A stretch of DNA of 64,000 nucleotides from Pisolithus tinctorius. Lineage: Eukaryota > Basidiomycota > Agaricomycetes > Boletales > Pisolithaceae. Positions 32,412-44,775 of the stretch are shown here, one piece after another. Made by a program: the position numbers and the translations under genes. The stretch lies in contig JANFAH010000002.1 of NCBI GenBank assembly GCA_024663395.1, positions 2,728,001 to 2,792,000 of the forward strand. The letters are read 5' to 3'. Under the pieces are notes generated by a model. That model made no database searches. It saw nothing but the letters and a program-made list of their open reading frames with translations, and was not told the origin of the DNA. Position 1 is the stretch's first letter. The number at the start of each line of letters is the position of its first letter.

Positions 32412-32527
32412 CACCAAGTCCAGGGGTACAAACACAAAAACAAAGGCAAGAAATAAAACAAGTCCTTCCACCCCTAAACTCCTGACCAAGATGGATTCTC
32501 CTAGGGAACTCGAACTCGTTCCCTACA
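32412..32527 (-). repeat. Right (5') LTR of outer element, second part
   Basis: Last 116 bp of the 468-bp LTR, ending GTTCCCTACA. 352 + 116 equals the full length of the left LTR. TCGC at 32408-32411 is the duplicated target of the nested insertion; CCGC at 32528-32531 is that of the outer one. Confidence 0.9.
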
Positions 32528-32531
32528 CCGC

Positions 32532-33240
32532 TGCAAAAAAACCATGATTATATGCACGAGCCAAGCGTTCATTTGGGGTCCAGCAGCATCTACTCTTATT
32601 GGAGAACTTGCAACTGCCCTTGGACCACAAGTGTGGGTACATGGAAACCTTCAACTTATCATGCCTCCCCTGGATGTAGTACCGCATTGCCCCAATGCTC
32701 ACTTAACTGCGCACCGCTTCCCTGCTTTCACAAGCATTACAGACATTGCAGATACATGACTGCGGGGCAGTCACCCACCCCCTAGCTCTCTGACATTACC
32801 TTCCTATCGACCGCACAGACGAGTATGTGGGGATACTCCACTCATTGCACTGCCCCGGGACTCCAACACTTACTCGACTGCACACCACCTTCCCATGTTC
32901 ACAAAAGTTGCAGACAAATGAACCCAGGGCAGTCATACACCGGCTAGTCCTCTGATATCACCTCACAATTGACCACAAGTGTGGGTAAATGTGGATGCTC
33001 AACTCATCATGCCGCTGGGACAGGAGATAGTACCGCATCGCTCCAACACTCGCTTAACTGCACACTGCCTTCCTGTGTTCACAACTGCTGCAGGTACACA
33101 AACCCAAGGCAGTCACATACCCGCTGGTTCTTCGACATCACCTTCACAATCACTCCTCACCATGTTGATCGCACCAACGAAACACTTCTGGAGCCCATCC
33201 TATGTCAAACAAGAACCATGTATTAAACATGCGCGGCGGG
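32532..33240 (+). pseudogene. Helicase copy H3, right fragment
   Basis: Resumes exon 8 exactly where 12991 stopped (TGCAAAAAAACCATG, the CKKTM segment of motif VI). It continues through SQAFIWGPAASTLIGELA into the C-terminal tail. The tail holds three diverged copies of a repeated block (starting near 32620, 32815 and 32970) that also occurs in H4b, but frames are broken. The 3' end keeps the GCGGGAAATAGG..GTCCCTACGTTAGCTAGTTA sequence seen after H4b, so the original gene end is preserved. Confidence 0.75.
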
Positions 33241-34144
33241 AAATAGGGGACCATCGTGGTCCCTACGTTAGCTAGTTAAGTACCATGACAGCATGGTTCA
33301 ACATAATATTCAACGGAAAATTTTGCTGCTCCTGGACTTCAGTAGGCATGTCAGGTAGTAAGGTTGGCTCATTTGAGCTCGTTCTCGATGGGGTCTAGTT
33401 ACTTGAAGCCCGTTATCCACTAACCTTCGAGATGCTCTGCACGATGTCGATAGAATTTCCAAGTGTGTTGCGATCTGACGTCGGCCAGAGTTGATGCGCA
33501 CGGAAAACAGCAAACCCTTGTGGTTAAAACAATTTTTGTAATGAAATCCCTATGCCATCGACCACATTGTAGTTTACACTTTCACCTTGTGGTTCAGAGG
33601 GTTTCATCTGCGCAGCAGCAATTACCGCATATTCCGTTCCACAGAACCGCTTCGTGTTGTCGAAGGCAGAATGGCAGACTGCTCAGCAGAGTTAGATAGA
33701 TGGCGTCTGTTCCGAAGCTTGCTCCGAACCTAGTGCAAGTGACAATACCTTTTTCTCCCTGGTGGAGTACCATCCAGTGGGACCCATAAGTGAGAGCAAT
33801 GGCGGAAAACATCACATTGCCCCCAAGAGGTGGGCAATAATCAGAAGCCCGACACGAGGTCGTTGATTTTGGAGGGGGGGGGGGGGGGGGGAGGGGGGGA
33901 GTGACTGTGAGAAATAATGGCGCACTTTCCTCATAAGGCATTATCTAGTCATGCTTTACGTCCATGATCGAGGACCCCGAAACCAGTGGCCACTGTCCTG
34001 CTGTAGCATCTACTGAGTTCACAGCACATATTGCATACGTATCAACGACTATAATACACAGTACTTTCGGTATAAGGATGTCAGAGTTGTTTTTAAGCAC
34101 GGGAATGAAAGCAATTTCACAGTGAAGAACAGTGCGAGCAGAGA
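33241..34144. other. Gene-free stretch with an 18-G run
   Basis: No gene recognised. A homopolymer of 18 G is at 33874-33891 followed by a further G run. The minus-strand ORF across it (33594-33941) is explained by the poly-G tract (poly-Pro). Confidence 0.4.
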
Positions 34145-37100
34145 TTAGACGAGTTGAGCCTTCTTGCTGAGGATACCACTGACAGCAACATTCTCCTTCC
34201 ATTTCTGAGACTGCGTACGAACCTTGGCAGAAGCTTTATCCTTTTCAAGGATGTTGGTAAATGCGGGACGAAGAGGAATTTGTGCTTTCTTCTCCTCCGA
34301 AGGAGTTAGGACCATAGAGTCATAAACATTGTGGGGAAGGGGGAGTCTGTGCGGCTTTCCAGGATGCGAATATTCTGGGTGCTGATACTCAAGATGGGCC
34401 TCCATGTTGTAGTGCCAGATCGCTGGGTGGGTGTCTGTTTCTTGGCCTGGAGCTTCGCACAACTTGCACACGATAGGCACATTGCGACATGGACGTGATT
34501 CAGACCCTTTGTTGGTGCTGGCATACTGAAACGACTCCTTCAAGGGGCACTTTGAATCCCATTGAGTCATTCGTGCGAGCAGCTTGACAGTGATCGCACA
34601 CTCCGGCTCTCCAGTGCGCCCACAGAACCCACATGGCAATGTTCCAGTGATCTGGTTACAACCCAGCTCAGGTACACCATGAGCGACATGAAGAATGTGA
34701 CCTCCCATGTGTGAGCGCAAGTCCTTTGTTGTCTGTTCACAGACTGGGCATTGCGTCCCTACTGCTTTACCCCTTGACGCATTCAGCTGCTCAGTCCCAC
34801 TGACACAAATAAGTGTGCTTGTGCCTAGCATTAGATATATTAGCACATCTTTTGGAGCATACACGAATATGGACTTACCATCGCTGGCCTTGTAAGGGAA
34901 GCTTGGTGATTCTCCACTAAGAGAAGGGATGTTCATCAAAGGCACGCCTAAGTCAACGATCCTCTTCCACATAGTACTGGTAGCAACCTCAAGGGCATCA
35001 TGTGTCAGTGCCCATGTGCTATCTCTGGAATTAATGTGCTCACAGTTCTCGGGGAGGAGGTATGATGAAGCCTTGACCACAAGTGGGTTTGCCATCTCGA
35101 CCAAATGACCTGAAACCGAAATAGAAGCGACGTGTTTGGTTGTAGTAGCAGTTCCAGGAACAGGTGATGGGATTGACACAAAACTTCCAGTCCAAATCCA
35201 CAATAGCTCTGATATATTGTCAAGGGATTCTGTAGATGCCAGAGCGAGCATCAGGATATCGCCTCCAAGTTTGACATTGCCACAAGATGAGGTCAGAGTC
35301 GCAAGGTTAAGGTTGCCATGCAGTGAACCGTTGTGAGAGATCGAAGTGCAACGTGCGAGGGCAATGGCCATGACTTTGGCTTGGGTGCGAACGAGGGTGA
35401 CGAAGAGGTCCCCGACAACAAACTTGTCACCTTGAAGTAAATTCCCAGACTGCATCCCACTGTTGCTCTTGTTGACAGGAGAAAACCCACATACACAGAG
35501 GAGACAGTCATGAGATTTCACGGTAAAATTTGGTGATATGACGACACGGCAGATTGTAGACTTGTGAGCCCATTTCTTCTCACACCAAAGATAATCATTT
35601 GGGCATATCCCAGGTCCTTTGGGTGGACGGTTGGGGGAGGGCATGTCATCGTCGTCCTGGTCAATGCTCTCGTCAAACGCATCTCCACCTGAATGATCAC
35701 CACCATCCTGCAAATCATCTCCAACGATACCATCCAGTGCCTCTTCCAACAAAATCTCCACACTATCTTCAACTGCCATAGCTGGCACTTCAATGTCATG
35801 ATCCACGGTCATTAGTGATTGTTCATCTGCAGGCCAGGGCAGGCATGGCATGTTTGTTGAGCATGGGGCAGGTATGGTGGGCTCGTCATCATCAATATCA
35901 TCATTGACACTCGGATACCTTCCCTCTCCGAACACGCAAAGCAAGTCAATACCAGTGTCGGGTCGGAACAGTAAGTCGAAGTCATAAACATCAGGTGGGA
36001 GGTGTGAATCCTTGAGGATCACAAGGGCATTGTGTCGCCCCTGAAGCCATGCTGTTGGGAGATTGCAATGACCTGCAATAATATCACCAACCCAGTGATG
36101 ATGTGTGATGTGATCAACGCTTTCTTTGGGTGAGAGGTTGAGACGACGATGGCCATGAGACAGGTCTGGATTGCAAGCATATATCCCACCAATGTCTCGA
36201 GCCACACCGAGGCAATCTAAAGCTTGTCAATAGTTGAGGCCACTGTTATGCCCACCAGACATATGAAGGAAAGCAAACAGTAACTCGAGGTGATCATCGC
36301 CCTGATCAAGAAGACTGAACTGCTCGAATGGATTCAGCTTCTGCTGTTTCACGATATTAATCACCACCGCCTTAACCATTGTTTGTGAGTCGTAATAGAG
36401 TTGGTGTGGCATCAGACAGTGGCGCTGGTCGTGATAGCTGGCATACAGAAGATGGGCAAAGCAACTGAGGTGGACGACCTGTTCAGAGAGCGAGAGCCGA
36501 ATGTTGATGTAGGGGTCAACCAGGCACTGGAGAACTTGGCTCAGAAAGTGGAGGGCATCCACATCAGCAGCAGTATTGATGTCGAGGTCGTGAGGCTGAG
36601 TGATGTTGCCAAGTTTGATGAGAGCTGTCATGAGTTCAATCACACGAGGAACATCTTGTGGGTTGTCGGGGTACAGTAACCTGGTGACTGTGTCATCATC
36701 CATACCTTTGACCCAAGGGAGATAGTGCTCTAGCAGGAAGGTGTTGATGCAGTGACTGTTGTTGAGGTATAACCTGGACCGACCTCTCAATAGCGTGCAG
36801 AATCCTATGACCAGTGTTAGATATCAAATACAAAATGAGGCATCGAAACTTACACTTAAAAACATGCTTGATGTCAAAGTTGGACAACACCCCTGGCTCC
36901 TTCTTAGGGCGGAGTTGGAGCAGGTTGGGCTGCGGAGTACAGCGGTCAAAGTCCGAAGCGAATCTGACCACTGGGTGGTGAGATATTCGATGAACAGTGA
37001 GCGGAGGGGTATGAAGGAAAGTCTCGGAGGCTGAGGTCGGAGTTGGAGTCGGAGGTCAGAGGCTGGAGGTCGGATGAGAGGGCATTGGGTTCAGCTAGTG

Positions 37101-40100
37101 CGCTGCCCCCTTGCGCGAGCTCAGCCCTCGTATTTCAGAGGTGGAGCGGACTCAGAGGAAGTGGAGATGAAACTCCGGAGGGGACTGAGAGGGAGTCGAA
37201 GGTGGGGACTTTATTTGATATTCGTACTGATTACATCGGAGTACTACGTGGCCTTATATACGATGTAGGCCAAGGGTGGTGCAGTACGGAATGTAAACCA
37301 ATAAGTGTATAGTGGGTTAGAGTCCTTCCGACACAAGGGATAGAGAGTAGGAACGACAGGGACCTTAACTGAGACAAGGAAACCACTACAACGAGGAAGA
37401 GAGGGTAAATACCGAAGAAGCGGAAGAATGGAGAAAACCGACACGAGGGCGGAACCCTATCTAGAATGCAGGGCCACAAGTCCGACAGCCCACGTGACCA
37501 ACCTCAGGGCGGAGTTGAGCGGAGTTGGTCAGAACATGGACAGGGGACCTCAGAGAGGTGTGGAGATGTGTCGGGAGGGTCGGAGGAGCATGAGAACACG
37601 TCGGAGGAGGGCAGAGAAGCGCGGGAACATGTCGGAGGAGGGCGGAGTAGGTATTAGGGGCTTACGCTGGTGTCATGGTCATGACACTTGAAGTCAAAGT
37701 CAAGGGTGACCATGTCGTCCCCAGTGAACATGTTAAGGCCTGGCAGGTTTGAGAGGATCCCGAAGAGGTCAGAGGAAATAGGAATCTTATTCTTCACAAA
37801 AAGCTTGTGCCCAGCCTTGTGTTGGAGTGCGTCCCCATCTGTTGCGATGGACCAGAGTGGCCCAACGATAGCAGGAGAGCCTGTGTCTTTATAAGCATTG
37901 GTGACTAAGGTAAGCACCGTCTCCATGTCTCTGGCATCCTCTGATTTGCACGTCGGTGCTGCTAGAATAGGGTAGACAGTATCCTCGCCAAATAGATGCA
38001 AGCCAACTACGGTGACTTCCTTAGCCAGATGAACATGTCCTTCTTGAAGGGCATGGGCAATATTGAGAGCAGATTGATACATGTGTAGGGACGGGTCGAT
38101 GACGTGAGAATGCAACCAACAAAGTCCACCAACGCCATTTGCATCGGACATGTAGATGGCGGCTTCTTCAAGTGCAGTCTCATCTATGAGAAGACTAACA
38201 CCGTGACATCCATGACAGGCACTGTCCCATGAGCTATGCAGCACGGTCTTGATATTAGTCTCAACGGTTGTTGATGAGATACAGCCAATTGTAGGTAGAA
38301 CTTTAGTGAATGAGACATGACAGGGCAGGGTGCGAAGAGAAGGGAGAGCGAGGCGTTGGTTCAGTGCGAATAGCAAGTTAGCTCCTCTGAGCCTGTAGAC
38401 AAGCAAGGCAAGGTCAATGGCATCCATTCCATGGTTTTTAGGGCAGTAACCGCATTTGAGGGCATCTTCAATCATCCTGAGTATAGTGCGAATACTTGTG
38501 CCATTGTGGAGGGATGTCTGAAGGAGTTGTCGAAGCCAAGGGACATCATGGTCTGAGAGTGCCATAACCAGACTTGTATGGTCTTCAAGTGAGGACAGCA
38601 TGCGCTTAATCTTGTGTGCATCATTAAGACCCTTGAGAGATACAGTCAGTATTGATCAATATCATGAATTGGTGAGCAGCGCCATACCTGGAGCTTCAGA
38701 GTGTTGGCTTGATCATCAAGGTTCTTTGCAACTTCAAGTAGCTGCATTGGGGTGAGAAGGGAGCGTCAAGTATACTTGTTCCGGTCCCTCGCAAGTTCAG
38801 CAAGAGCAGCAACTTTGGGTGCAAGGGCATCGCATGCAAGACAAACGGAGAGCTCAGGGACATTTGAAAAGTGAAAACAGTTTTCCACGCGAACAAAAAC
38901 GACTCCATCAATAAGGTCAACTTGGAAGGGTAGTTTGTCAGGGCCATCGTGAGTACGCAGCCACAGGAAATTCGCAGTGATCGGCACTGCTGGAGTGCCA
39001 GGCCAGCTGTCAATTTGAAGACCCAGACAACATGGGGTGGACAAAGTCGAAACAGGTGGAGATATGCTGACGAGTGAATTTTTGCAGCTAGAATGATTTG
39101 ATTGTTGCATCATGGTAATAAACTGGGTGAAACTTGGGTGAAACAACTTACGATAATGGTCTACTGCCACCACCAGACAGAGGGAAGGTCATTGTTAATG
39201 TTTTGTGGGAGTCTGCTTGCATGATCTTGGTCATTTTGCCTTGGCAGGACTTCTTGCCCCAGTGTGATTCGAGGGTCGAGAATTGTCCTTTCGAGGAGAG
39301 AGGGATGTGAGCATGGATACCTGAGTTAACCCAACAGCCAGCTGGACATTTAAGATCCCAGACACGCTGTTCATTTGCTCGGACTTCGAGGTGACCATGC
39401 ATGTAGAGCATGAGATACGCCTCGCTGGTGGCCTCGTTGATCAAAGTGGTGACCGTTTCCTCATCCAGCGGGTCCCGGAAGATTTTGCTTGGTGGTATTT
39501 GCCTTCAGGTAACCACGGGGGTAATTGAGGCAACGAAGGATCCAGTATGGTCGGCTGTGTCTCTGGTATGCCATATGCATCCTCCTTGAAGAGATGGGCC
39601 AGATTATCCAATATGAATTGGCTGATATCATGTTGGAAACCAATGGCTGAGGTAAAATCATTATCATGTTCATAGCGTCCAATATCTGTTATTGTAGTAT
39701 TATTGAGTTCACTGTCGCTGTCATGAGGTAATATGAATGTATGCTGGCATTGTGAGTCTGCTGTTGGTGCTTGAATCTCGGGTGTGAATGTGATGCTATC
39801 AGGCGATCCGATATAAGTTATTGTAGTCATTCGATCATTACGTTCGAGGCTGGGTTCAATGCTGGTATCATGGTGTGACGTCGATGCCATATGCCGAAGT
39901 GCATGAAGTTTTGTGATTAATGCTTGAGTTTCAGGCTCAGATGTGGTACTGTTTGATTGGGTATTAAGTTGGAAGGACATTATGAGTGCATGGGTCCATA
40001 GCAGAGTATGACTAGGTAGCGTTGGAGAGACAGAATGTCGCAGTGGTGGAGGCAACTGCGACGTGTCTCGACGCGTCTTAGGGGCTGTATGACAAATAGG

Positions 40101-40121
40101 GAAGGTCTCACCCATTCCCAA
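34145..40121 (-). pseudogene. Large Cys/His-rich gene X, decayed, unknown function
   Basis: A multi-exon minus-strand gene running from about 40121 to 34145. Pieces in order: a 226-codon start; a frame change near 39485; a segment with CPAGCWVNSG and HWGKKSCQG (Zn-binding look); an intron (GTAAGT..CAG) near 39140; a PCCLGLQ..CLACDALAPK segment; a TGA at 38766; an exon 38601-37690 with LLIDETALEE and WSIATDGDA; the solo LTR; an exon from about 36790 with DDHLELLFAFLHM; a TGA at 36227; and a long last exon ending in a Cys/His cluster (CPVCEQTT..H, CGFCGRTG, CKLCEAPG). The spacing of LLID, TDGDA and HLELLF acidic residues could be an RNase H-like transposase core, but this is only a suggestion. 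The two internal stops are TGA. I take it as a multi-copy, possibly mobile, basidiomycete family. Confidence 0.55.
36872..37686 (-). mobile_element. Solo LTR inserted in gene X
   Basis: 815 bp with TGTCA..TGACA ends and a perfect 5-bp target duplication CTTGA (36867-36871 and 37687-37691). Removing it rejoins a DFDFK|HVFK exon with a GTAAGT donor just after, which confirms it as an insertion. On the minus strand it has TATATAAG (about 37254-37261) followed about 45 nt later by AATAAA, as expected of a promoter and polyadenylation signal in an LTR. It is unrelated to either LTR at 13-32 kb. Confidence 0.85.
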
Positions 40122-41299
40122 TTAACAATTATATCATGCTATTTTTCTGATTGACGGCCAAAATGTCATATCTAGGAGCATGTTTATGCTGATAATGCTT
40201 CACTTTTATTATGACTTAAAGCAGCAATTGTACTGTCCTAATGTGCTATACAGACTTCGAGTTTGACACTGCAAACTTCGCGGCTGTGGCTGAAATATGG
40301 ACCCCAGACACCGATTGGGGGGGGAGGTCAGAGATGACCTAGTGTTCGGCATTTGCCGATCGCCCGCCTCTTGGTTGCCCCTACGAAGTGCCGGGGTGTA
40401 CTCACACGCCGTAGATGGAAAAGCCATTGTCCTCACTCACGACTACCCACGTACACGCCACTCGACGACGTGTTGTTACCCCTTCACCGCAGGACTTTCG
40501 CTGCGGTGACAGACACTAAGCTCAGGCATCACTTGGCTTCTGAGTTCACCGTTGCCATCTAAGAGAAGCGGGAGATCAACAACTAACACCTTCAGTCCAG
40601 CAATACGGATGGGCAGTTGAAAGTCATCAGGGAAGAAGCAGCCGCAGAATCTACCGTCCACGCGTGCGAATATCTGCCAATGTGACACTCCACCGTCGGG
40701 CACGTCGGATTCAGGGGGGTTATCACGCCATCCACCACCAATGTTCACTTCAATTCCCGCAACAGAGGCCTGCTACACCTAACCGCAGCACTTGACACGG
40801 CTGATACGTGTCCTCGGTATGAAATTGCTCATTCGAGAGGAAGGGAAGCCGCGAGATGCGTACAAGCCTGTCAGACTGTGGGATAGGCCAGATGACGACC
40901 GCATGGCCAGACGATTAGAGCATTCTATAGCACGCACGACCGGCGAACTCACCCTTATCATAGCAATCCATCGTGACGTGCGATCAGCGGGCTGATCGAA
41001 GGAGACCTGTATCATACGAATCCTCGCATATTTGGGATGATTAGATGAGATTGTGTGGAAGAGAGAGGTGAGTTCAGGGTAATCCGGATTCCACGATGAA
41101 GCCGGGCCCTGCAGTTCTATCGCGCCCAACGAGTGCTTCCGACTCCAGGTACGTCTTGAGGCTACCTATTATATTATTGTCAATTTAGGAAACAACCTGT
41201 GTGTGTTCGATAAAACTCAAGTCGATTTTTGGAGCTGTGAAAAACCAGATGAGAGAACCAGAAGCCCTCCATAAGACTATAGCTGATCCTTACCAGTAT
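40122..41299. other. Stretch without a recognised gene
   Basis: Short ORFs of 65-116 codons exist on both strands (for example minus 41129-40779 and 40748-40476) but show no motif I recognise and no clear splice structure. Confidence 0.35.
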
Positions 41300-42091
41300 G
41301 TCTTCGCATGAGTTCCTGAGCCATGATCTAATCTCTTCCTTGCTACTTTTGTGGCCCTTGCCGTGCTGCTGTAGACGTGTTGGGAAAAATGGATTGTCCG
41401 TGAGTTTGAAGTGAGGATGCCGGGACGGTAACTGACAGTACCGGGTTGCCGTTGCATGCGGGTCCTTCTAGGTTTGTCCACAGCGCTATCGACATCGAGG
41501 CTTTGACGGGATTAATGCACGCTCACCACGTTATGACTCCACAGGCACTGGGAGATGCATAGCCCAGCGGAACGACAATTGTTCTAAAATGATCATCTGA
41601 ACGTGTATGTGATTCGATACCGTGAGTCGTGACCAAGACATCACGATGGATCTGGTAAGTGCAACCCTCTATGTCCACCATTAGGCTTCTGCATCGCCCA
41701 TAGTTGTCTTGCGTTTGACGTTGATGGAGTTACGGAAGTATACGCTTTCTGATCTCACATGGGCGGCGATCATCGAGCTAAGGTCATTTACTCGTTCGTC
41801 CCATATCGAGCTCCTAATCTCCCCCAGTTCTGTAAACCGGCATCGGGAAACGTGAGCACCGGTGCAGTCTTCAGTTTCTGAAACTCCCATCTGAGTCGCT
41901 GGTCAGGGCATGATGGACAGGATTCATGGAAGTCGGTGGAAAACGGTGTCACGGCCATACATGCCATTGGTACCTACCGGTTGTCCTCGAAGTCGAGAGC
42001 CTTGAAATGGCAGTCTCGTCCAAGATATAAAGCTCGAATGGCCTGGCACTCAAACTCATAACCTACAAACACAGATCACCGAACAACAGCT
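41300..42091. repeat. Conserved upstream block of M3
   Basis: Inverted relative to the M1, M2 and M4 blocks, matching M3 orientation. Contains the same GTAAGT donor (near 41658) and the segment open on both strands (41681-41890; minus-strand MIAAHVRSES). Part near 41300-41460 also matches the distal part of the M2 block. Confidence 0.5.
42024..42032 (+). promoter_or_regulatory. TATA box of M3
   Basis: GATATAAAG, 60 nt upstream of the M3 ATG. Confidence 0.6.
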
Positions 42092-42851
42092 ATGGCATCA
42101 GAACGCGTCATCCCCCGAGTCCCCCCTCTTTCTGTTTGGGCATCGTCACGCCTTAATTCTCTCCTGCGAAGCGAGACGACAGACAGGTTCAACAGGGTTT
42201 TTGACGTTACTTTCGCCCAAGACCTCGAAGTCGTCCTCAATGGGAAAAGTTTCACTCGCGACGAGTACAAGGAGGTGTTACTCGGGCAGAGTGGGGCGGG
42301 ACCGTCGGCAATCAAAGACGTGCATATTGAGGGAGAGACGGTAGTCAACCCAATCCCTTCCGGAGATCGATTGGTAGGTCGGACCCTGGGACCTCTTCGT
42401 ACCGCAACTAAACAACGTATACCATAGGGAGGCTTCGTCGGCATGTTCTACACAATTACGAGCACCTCCAAACGTTTCTTTGTGTTCGGCGTACCTGCGA
42501 GGCAGAAGGACGTCTCTAGTATTAACCTGACGTATGTCCCAACGTGACCTGTGTTCGATGTTACTTAAAGATTCTGATCGTTATTACAGCGTGAAGTCGA
42601 CGGTGCCTTACCCGGCCACCCGCCTTCGTTACCCCGACCCACGGAGGATCACTGCAGTCAACCAGATTCTCCAGCCCAGGACCTTTATCGTCTCGTACCC
42701 TAGGTCGGTTGTGCCCGCGAACGAGACTTCTGGCTCTGGAAAGGTAGAGCTAGGACCCGTCAATATTACGCAGGTGGAGGAAGAACTCAGTGTGTTGGGG
42801 AATAAATTCAGCACTGCGTCAGTCCCTGAGGCCGACATTGACGAGGAATGA
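42092..42851 (+). CDS. M-family three-exon protein, copy M3 (215 aa)
   Basis: Plus-strand copy. Exons 42092-42373, 42428-42531 and 42590-42851; introns of 54 nt (GTAGGT, CTAAAC branch, ATAG) and 58 nt (GTATGT, CTGAT, TTACAG). 216 codons including the stop. It keeps FAQDLEVVLNGK, TRDEYKEVLL, GMFYTI and ACTGCAGTC-encoded TAVNQILQP motifs found in the other copies. It is inverted relative to M1, M2 and M4, and no helicase lies immediately downstream; a diverged M 3' flank runs to about 43040. Function unknown. Confidence 0.75.
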
Positions 42852-44514
42852 AGTCTTTGCTTCCGCCAATATGTAGACGGTCACGCAGAAGGTGATGGGA
42901 CGGAATGCGTGACCACTGCATGCCAAGCTTCCTGTATAATGGAATCCTGAATGTGATTTGTGTATCTGCTATGTCGCCTGAAGTTACATCTGCACGAGTA
43001 CCCGGCCCAGCACCGTCAGATATTATTCTGCTCAGTGCAGGGCGCTAATAAGCACGACATGGAGGTTCGAGGATGGCTTTTTTCGTTCACATCCGGCGCA
43101 CGATACAATTGGCCAAGTAAAAGGGACTTGGTTAGATGGACCAGACTAAGTCGATGGGGCTTTCGAGACTCAAAAGCCTCATCAACTGTTGAATTTAGAT
43201 TGGTTCATCCAACGGCACAAGTCACAACGCGGTCAGTCCGAAAACAGCATGAAAACTGTGGGCGATTCGGGTCGTTTTCGACGCGGTCGCCTTTGTCGCA
43301 AACTTTGGCCACAACTCAAGAATATGATCCGTTCTCCATCTGATATGATGTCACGGCAAAATGCGCTATGTAGTCAGTCGACATCAAGCCAAATGCAGTT
43401 AAGTGGTGCTGGGTGCCTGGTGGTATACACGTACAAGTGGCCACATACTTTGCTCTTCGCTGGCGACCACCCACGTGCACGACGTTCAACGCTGTGCGTG
43501 CTTTCACCCTGCACACAGCTCCACGGGTTCTTCGTTACACTAATAGATTACTTCCACAATGCGACACACCTTCAACGCCGCTGGTACGACTTTCACTGTC
43601 AATGCCAGTTACCATGCTCTCTCAGGCTGCGGTCGGCATCATCTGGGTTCTGAGCTGATGGTTGCTGTCTGGGACAAAAACCCCGGCGAGAATCGTGTGA
43701 TCGGGAAGCTCAGCAATGTCAGCTGGCAGGTAAATTCTTTCAGTATGTTATTCATGCTTTGGGTCAACTCTCGTCTGGTCAGTTTGCAGAAGCCAACCGA
43801 CGCTTGCGCGAAATCAGGTAAAGGATGATGATCTCTCACAGAATCTAGCATGCGAATACCGGTATGGCAATATTCAAGTTTCTGCGTCAATTTAAGGGCC
43901 ATGACAACGTGAGCAAGCAGCTTGCGCTCTCCTGTTCCAGGTCGCTCACTGAGGTTTTCAGATCGTCCGGCTTTGTGACTTTGAAATAAACTTCCACTCA
44001 AACGGCGTTTTGACGAAATCTATCTCATGGTAGGTCAGTGCTTATCGACGATTCCGGTATCTAATCGTTCCATGGATAGCACTCAGGAAGAATATTGTGA
44101 GACGGATCTCCGAAAAATTGTTGGGTTTATCTGCTATCTATTTCATGCCCATTATCGATGGAACGTCGGTAGATCCGTTTGGAGTGCCCACTTTCGGACA
44201 TGGAACTTCTAGGTTCAAAGGTTGACCGGCATCTCCGTTGGAGGCAATAGACAGGTGAGAGTTCCCACATCCTGCAATCTTCTTTGACATGCTATCCCGT
44301 AGCCTTCGAAACCACGCATGTAGGATCATTGAACTCACGGGATTACCTTCACAACCCACATTATCTACTATTCCTGATGCTGAGGTGAGATGCTCCTCCG
44401 TGCCCTCACGGGTCAACGTGCTGAGTTTATATTCAGCTACACAACCATGCCCTCTCACTCGGGTCAGTTACTTGCATCCCACTGGCGGAGCGTGTCCGGA
44501 ATGTTGACCCTCGA
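42852..44514. other. 3' flank of M3 and unassigned sequence
   Basis: 42852-43040 is the conserved M 3' flank. 43559-43860 could be a small spliced gene: an exon starting MRHTFNAAGTTFTV followed by a GTAAAT..CAG intron and a FAEANRRLREI exon, then another GTAAAG..AAG intron. I do not recognise the product and give it low weight. Confidence 0.35.
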
Positions 44515-44775
44515 TTGCTCGATCTCCTTTCCGAAGTGTTTTCCCTCGATGTGGATTCGACAATCACTTGCAAAGATGCCCTATCACACAAGTATTTGGA
44601 CGACGTTCGATGTGATGCAGATGGATTTGTCTGTTTCCCAATGCGTTTTGTGGAGCGACTTTGTTGGGCAAAGGTTGACTTTAGTTTGCGCGCAATACAA
44701 GGGAAACCTCGACGAAGACGTATTGAACATATCCCAAGACAACTGATCAAAGAACTACGTTCTTTCTATGCCTAG
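44515..44775 (+). pseudogene. Possible kinase C-lobe fragment
   Basis: 86-codon ORF whose start (LDLLSEVFSLD....ITCKDALSHKYL) resembles the end of a MAPK/CDK catalytic domain (LDLL..ML..D...RIT..EAL.H.YL). Nothing upstream gives the rest of a kinase, so it is a fragment at best. Confidence 0.3.

Larger units (their letters stand above)
12992..32527 (-). mobile_element. Outer gag-only LTR retrotransposon carrying a nested element
   Basis: Bounded by two 468-bp LTRs beginning TGTAG and ending CTACA: 12992-13459, and 20584-20935 continued at 32412-32527. It is flanked by a 4-bp duplication (CCGC). Without the nested insertion it is about 7.9 kb. Its coding sequence is on the minus strand, so the right LTR is the 5' LTR and the primer-binding site is at 20563-20581. 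It encodes a Gag-like protein but I find no protease, reverse transcriptase, RNase H or integrase. It is therefore non-autonomous, comparable to plant TR-GAG/LARD elements. The LTRs differ at four positions that I can see, all CpG transitions. Confidence 0.85.

Noticed and set aside
33594..33941. Proline-rich 115-codon minus-strand ORF
   Set aside because: The proline run comes from a homopolymer of G at 33874; no other support.
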